Positions 61,992 through 64,000 of a DNA stretch of 64,000 nucleotides are shown here, piece by piece. Source of the DNA: DASZQY01 sp035548515 (GTDB taxonomy: Bacteria > Pseudomonadota > Alphaproteobacteria > Rhizobiales > Kaistiaceae). How positions within the stretch are numbered: the stretch's first letter is position 1; each line of letters opens with the position of its first letter. The stretch lies in NCBI GenBank assembly GCA_035548515.1, contig DASZSW010000031.1:1-64000 (forward strand), read 5' to 3'. The notes beneath the pieces are model-generated. The model did not search any database, had not been told where the DNA came from, and saw only the letters and a list, made by a program, of their open reading frames with translations. A program made the translations under genes and the position numbers.

Positions 61992-62663
61992 GCCGATCAG
62001 GCCATCGATCCACGCGGCCAATGTATCGGCCAGTTCGGCCATGACATCGGCTTCCCTGCGGCCGGTTTTCGCCGGCACGCGGAAGGAATGATCGGCCTCG
62101 GGGATCAGGTGGAGAGTGGCCCGCGGGCCGAGCTTCTCCACCGCCGGCTGGAGCAGATCGATCTCCGCCAGTTCGTCTCGCGTCCCTTGCAGGAACAGCA
62201 TCGGCACGTTCACGTCGGCGAGATGATCGGCTCGGGTCGTCGCCGGTTTGCCTGGTGGATGGAGCGGGAAGCCGATGAAGGCCAGGCCCGCCACGCCCAA
62301 CGGCACGCCGGCCTCGGCCTGCGACGTCATGCGGCCGCCGAAAGATTTGCCGCCCGCGACGATGGGCAGCTTCAGCCTCGCCGCTTCCGCGACGGCGCCG
62401 CGCACTGCGGCGTGGGCGGCGGCGGGCGCATCAGGACGGCGGCTCCCGGCCTCGGCGTTGGGGAACTGGTACCGGAGCGTCGCAATGCCGCGCTCGGCCA
62501 GCAACGGCGCGAACTTCACCAGGAACGACTGCTCCATCCCGGAACCGGCCGCGGGAGCAAGCACGTAGACGGCGCGGGCATTGGCGGGAAGTGTGAGGAG
62601 GCCAGATACCGTGCGCTCGCCATCGATGTGGATCGTCAGCGGCGTGGCGTCACTCTTCGCCAT
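61989..62663 (-). CDS. Alpha/beta-fold hydrolase (Tex30/KANL3-like)
   Basis: Predicted hydrolase of 224 residues. VYVLAPAAGSGMEQSFLVKF is the oxyanion-loop region, GGKSFGGRM the nucleophile elbow (Ser), GTRDELAE the acid and EADHSF the catalytic His, so the triad is complete. The start at 62663 has GAGGG upstream and overlaps yacG by 14 bp, suggesting coupled translation. The natural substrate is unknown. Confidence 0.87.
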   Translation of the reverse strand: MAKSDATPLTIHIDGERTVSGLLTLPANARAVYVLAPAAGSGMEQSFLVKFAPLLAERGIATLRYQFPNAEAGSRRPDAPAAAHAAVRGAVAEAARLKLPIVAGGKSFGGRMTSQAEAGVPLGVAGLAFIGFPLHPPGKPATTRADHLADVNVPMLFLQGTRDELAEIDLLQPAVEKLGPRATLHLIPEADHSFRVPAKTGRREADVMAELADTLAAWIDGLIG

Positions 62664-62868
62664 CTTCGCCCTCGGCTTGCGCCTGCGGTTCCGTTTCCGC
62701 AGCGGCAATGGCGTAGCCGCCAGTGAGCCACTTGCCGAGGTCGAGATCGGCGCAGCGTTTGGAACTGAAGGGATGGAACTCGCGCACTGACGGCTTGCCG
62801 CAGATCGGACACTTGCGCGGGCGATAGAGGGGAACGACCGCGGCGCCTTCTGCCTTGGCGCGCGTCAT
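62650..62868 (-). CDS. yacG: DNA gyrase inhibitor YacG with altered zinc site
   Basis: Small zinc-ribbon protein of 72 residues that binds GyrB in E. coli. The first ligand pair is CPIC (Cys 20 and 23). The second should be FCSxRC, but here it reads FSSKRC: Ser 35 replaces a Cys, leaving three Cys (20, 23, 39). DLDLGKWLTGGY matches the family after that. The acidic tail (AEGEDGEE) is extra. The start overlaps the maf stop codon by one base. Zinc may be bound weakly or with another ligand. Confidence 0.87.
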   Translation of the reverse strand: MTRAKAEGAAVVPLYRPRKCPICGKPSVREFHPFSSKRCADLDLGKWLTGGYAIAAAETEPQAQAEGEDGEE

Positions 62869-63491
62869 CAGCCGGGGCTCAGCCAGTTGAAATGGACGGG
62901 GTAGCCGTCGCCGGTGAGCAGCGTCATCACCTCGTAGAGCGGCAGCCCGACGACGTTGGAATACGAGCCGTTGAGCTTCACGACGAAGCCGCCTGCGAAG
63001 CCCTGGATGGCGTAGCCGCCGGCCTTGCCGCGCCATTCTCCGGAGGCGAGGTAAGACTCGATGTCCTCGCGCGACAGGCGCTTGAAACGGACGCGGGTTT
63101 CAACCAGGCGGCGGCGGATGGTGCCCTTGGCGTTGGCGAAAGCGAGCCCGGTGTAGACGCGATGCGAGCGGCCGCTGAGCTGGCGGAGGCACGCGGCGGC
63201 CTCTTCGATCAGCTCCGCCTTCGGCATGATGCGGCGGCCGACGGCCACCACGGTGTCGGCGGCGAGGAACAGGGCGTTGGCGAGATCGGGATCGTCTTTC
63301 GCCAGATCCATCGCCGCGGCGAGTTTCTCCTGCGACAGGCGGCGCGCGAGGTTTCGTGGCACCTCGTTCTTCAGCGGCGTCTCGTCGATGGACGACGGCA
63401 TGATGCGGTCGGGCTCGACGCCCAGCTGGTTGAGCAGCGCGAGGCGGCGGGGCGAACCCGAGGCGAGCACGAATTTGAGGCGTCCGGCCAT
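62868..63491 (-). CDS. maf: Maf-like nucleotide pyrophosphatase
   Basis: House-cleaning nucleoside triphosphate pyrophosphatase of 207 residues. FVLASGSPRRLALLNQLG is the Maf N-terminus, SIDETPLKNEVPRNLARRLS follows, and AADTVVAVGRRIM carries the catalytic Asp. EWRGKAGGYAIQGFAGGFV and SYSNVVGLPLYEV are the C-terminal signatures. It lies between infA and yacG, a usual order in Hyphomicrobiales, and overlaps yacG by one base. Confidence 0.94.
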   Translation of the reverse strand: MAGRLKFVLASGSPRRLALLNQLGVEPDRIMPSSIDETPLKNEVPRNLARRLSQEKLAAAMDLAKDDPDLANALFLAADTVVAVGRRIMPKAELIEEAAACLRQLSGRSHRVYTGLAFANAKGTIRRRLVETRVRFKRLSREDIESYLASGEWRGKAGGYAIQGFAGGFVVKLNGSYSNVVGLPLYEVMTLLTGDGYPVHFNWLSPG

Positions 63492-63535
63492 GGCGTTGTC
63501 TTCGGCAACCTCGGACCGGCAGCGCCGGCAGCGGA

Positions 63536-63754
63536 CTACTTGAAGCGGTAGGTGACGCGGCCCTTGGTCAGGTCGTAGGGCGTCATCTCGACAAGGACCT
63601 TGTCGCCGGCGAGCACACGGATGCGGTTCTTGCGCATGCGACCGGCGGTATGGGCGATGATCTCGTGGCCGTTTTCCAGCTTCACGCGGAAGGTCGCGTT
63701 GGGCAGAAGCTCGGATACGACACCGGGCAGTTCGATAATCTCTTCCTTGGCCAT
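63536..63754 (-). CDS. infA: Translation initiation factor IF-1
   Basis: OB-fold factor of 72 residues that binds the A site of the 30S subunit. KEEIIELPGVVSELLPNATF, RVKLENGHEIIAHTAGRMRK and DKVLVEMTPYDLTKGRVTYR are the near-invariant IF-1 sequence. AAGGAAT lies before the start codon. It is followed by maf and yacG; upstream is hisD. Confidence 0.98.
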   Translation of the reverse strand: MAKEEIIELPGVVSELLPNATFRVKLENGHEIIAHTAGRMRKNRIRVLAGDKVLVEMTPYDLTKGRVTYRFK

Positions 63755-63841
63755 TCTATTCCTTGATTGAATCGCAGGGGCCGCCCCCGAGCGAAAACGC
63801 GCGGGAACCTAGCGGATTATCCCCAGGAAGGGAACCGCAGC

Positions 63842-64000
63842 TCACGCCTTGTTCAGACGGATCGAAACGGAGCGGGCGTGGGCGGCAAGACCCTCGGATT
63901 CCGCCAGAGTCATGGCCGCCGGGGCGAGCGCGCGAAGCTGATCGGGGCCGAGCTTCAGCAGCGTCGTGCGCTTCAGGAAATCGAGCACACCCAGCCCGGA
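63842..64000 (-). CDS. hisD: Histidinol dehydrogenase, C-terminal end
   Basis: The last 52 residues of a gene that continues beyond the right edge. The minus-strand translation has SGLGVLDFLKRTTLLKLGPD, LAPAAMTLAESEGLAAHARS and VSIRLNKA, a good match to the C-terminal helix and strand of HisD, which include the zinc-site His of the neighbouring subunit (the His in AAHA). Histidine synthesis, last two oxidations. Confidence 0.85.
   Translation of the reverse strand, partial: SGLGVLDFLKRTTLLKLGPDQLRALAPAAMTLAESEGLAAHARSVSIRLNKA

Noticed and set aside
63755..63841. Genes often found between hisD and infA in Hyphomicrobiales (UPF0262, low-molecular-weight phosphatase)
   Set aside because: The gap is only 87 bp and has no coding frame, so these genes are simply absent here; not strong enough for a separate finding.

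Overview
The window is high-GC DNA with dense operons and many start/stop overlaps (ATGA, GTGA, TGATG). It is almost certainly chromosomal DNA of an alphaproteobacterium of the order Hyphomicrobiales (Rhizobiales). Pointers are the agl-type sugar ABC operon, urtABCDE, the cysG-DUF2849-cysI-cysH-DUF934 block, zwf-edd, the hisD / infA-maf-yacG-tRNA-Phe neighbourhood and several dispersed GC-rich palindromic repeat families. This placement is inference from gene content; no rRNA gene is present to confirm it. I see no prophage, transposase or CRISPR array.

Layout. 1-7336: polyamine uptake and breakdown (potFGHI leftward, puuA, a lone cupin and puuB rightward). 7446-9831: a 14-TM-type efflux pump with its PadR regulator behind a palindromic operator. 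9856-13617: a CecR-type TetR regulator with an ABC exporter (lipoprotein adaptor, ATPase, permease). 13614-15769: an OmpR-family two-component system. 15838-16779: two small secreted two-cysteine proteins around a shared terminator, with TTACA boxes in front of each. 16811-19811: a MATE transporter and a large secreted Pro-rich protein ending in an MliC-like domain. 20123-23665: zwf and edd (Entner-Doudoroff). 23871-25445: an ArsR / AHSA1 / atypical SDR operon. 25676-30755: assimilatory sulfate reduction and siroheme synthesis. 31195-38271: the alpha-glucoside-type ABC operon with a divergent LacI regulator and a KDGal kinase. 38732-44503: the urea ABC transporter under a clear sigma-54 promoter. 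44832-52811: an alpha-2-macroglobulin and PBP1C pair. 52986-58682: gnd, a hemerythrin, a VOC protein, glpK and glpD. 59360-61844: dTDP-sugar synthesis (rmlABC, no rmlD). 61854-64000: tRNA-Phe, a hydrolase, yacG, maf, infA and the end of hisD.

How it fits together. Most genes handle nutrient capture (putrescine, alpha-glucosides, urea, glycerol-3-phosphate, sulfate) feeding Entner-Doudoroff and pentose-phosphate metabolism, plus two efflux modules and an envelope-defence block. I found no wholly new multi-gene system. The most unusual signal is the repeat load. One palindromic repeat lies in frame inside puuB as exactly 25 codons, another supplies the C-terminal tail of glpK, and others fill the region coding the apparent N-terminus of pbpC. 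Regulatory DNA is also unusually readable: a sigma-54 -24/-12 element before urtA, twin operators over a nearly leaderless cecR promoter, twin LacI operators, and a PadR operator candidate.
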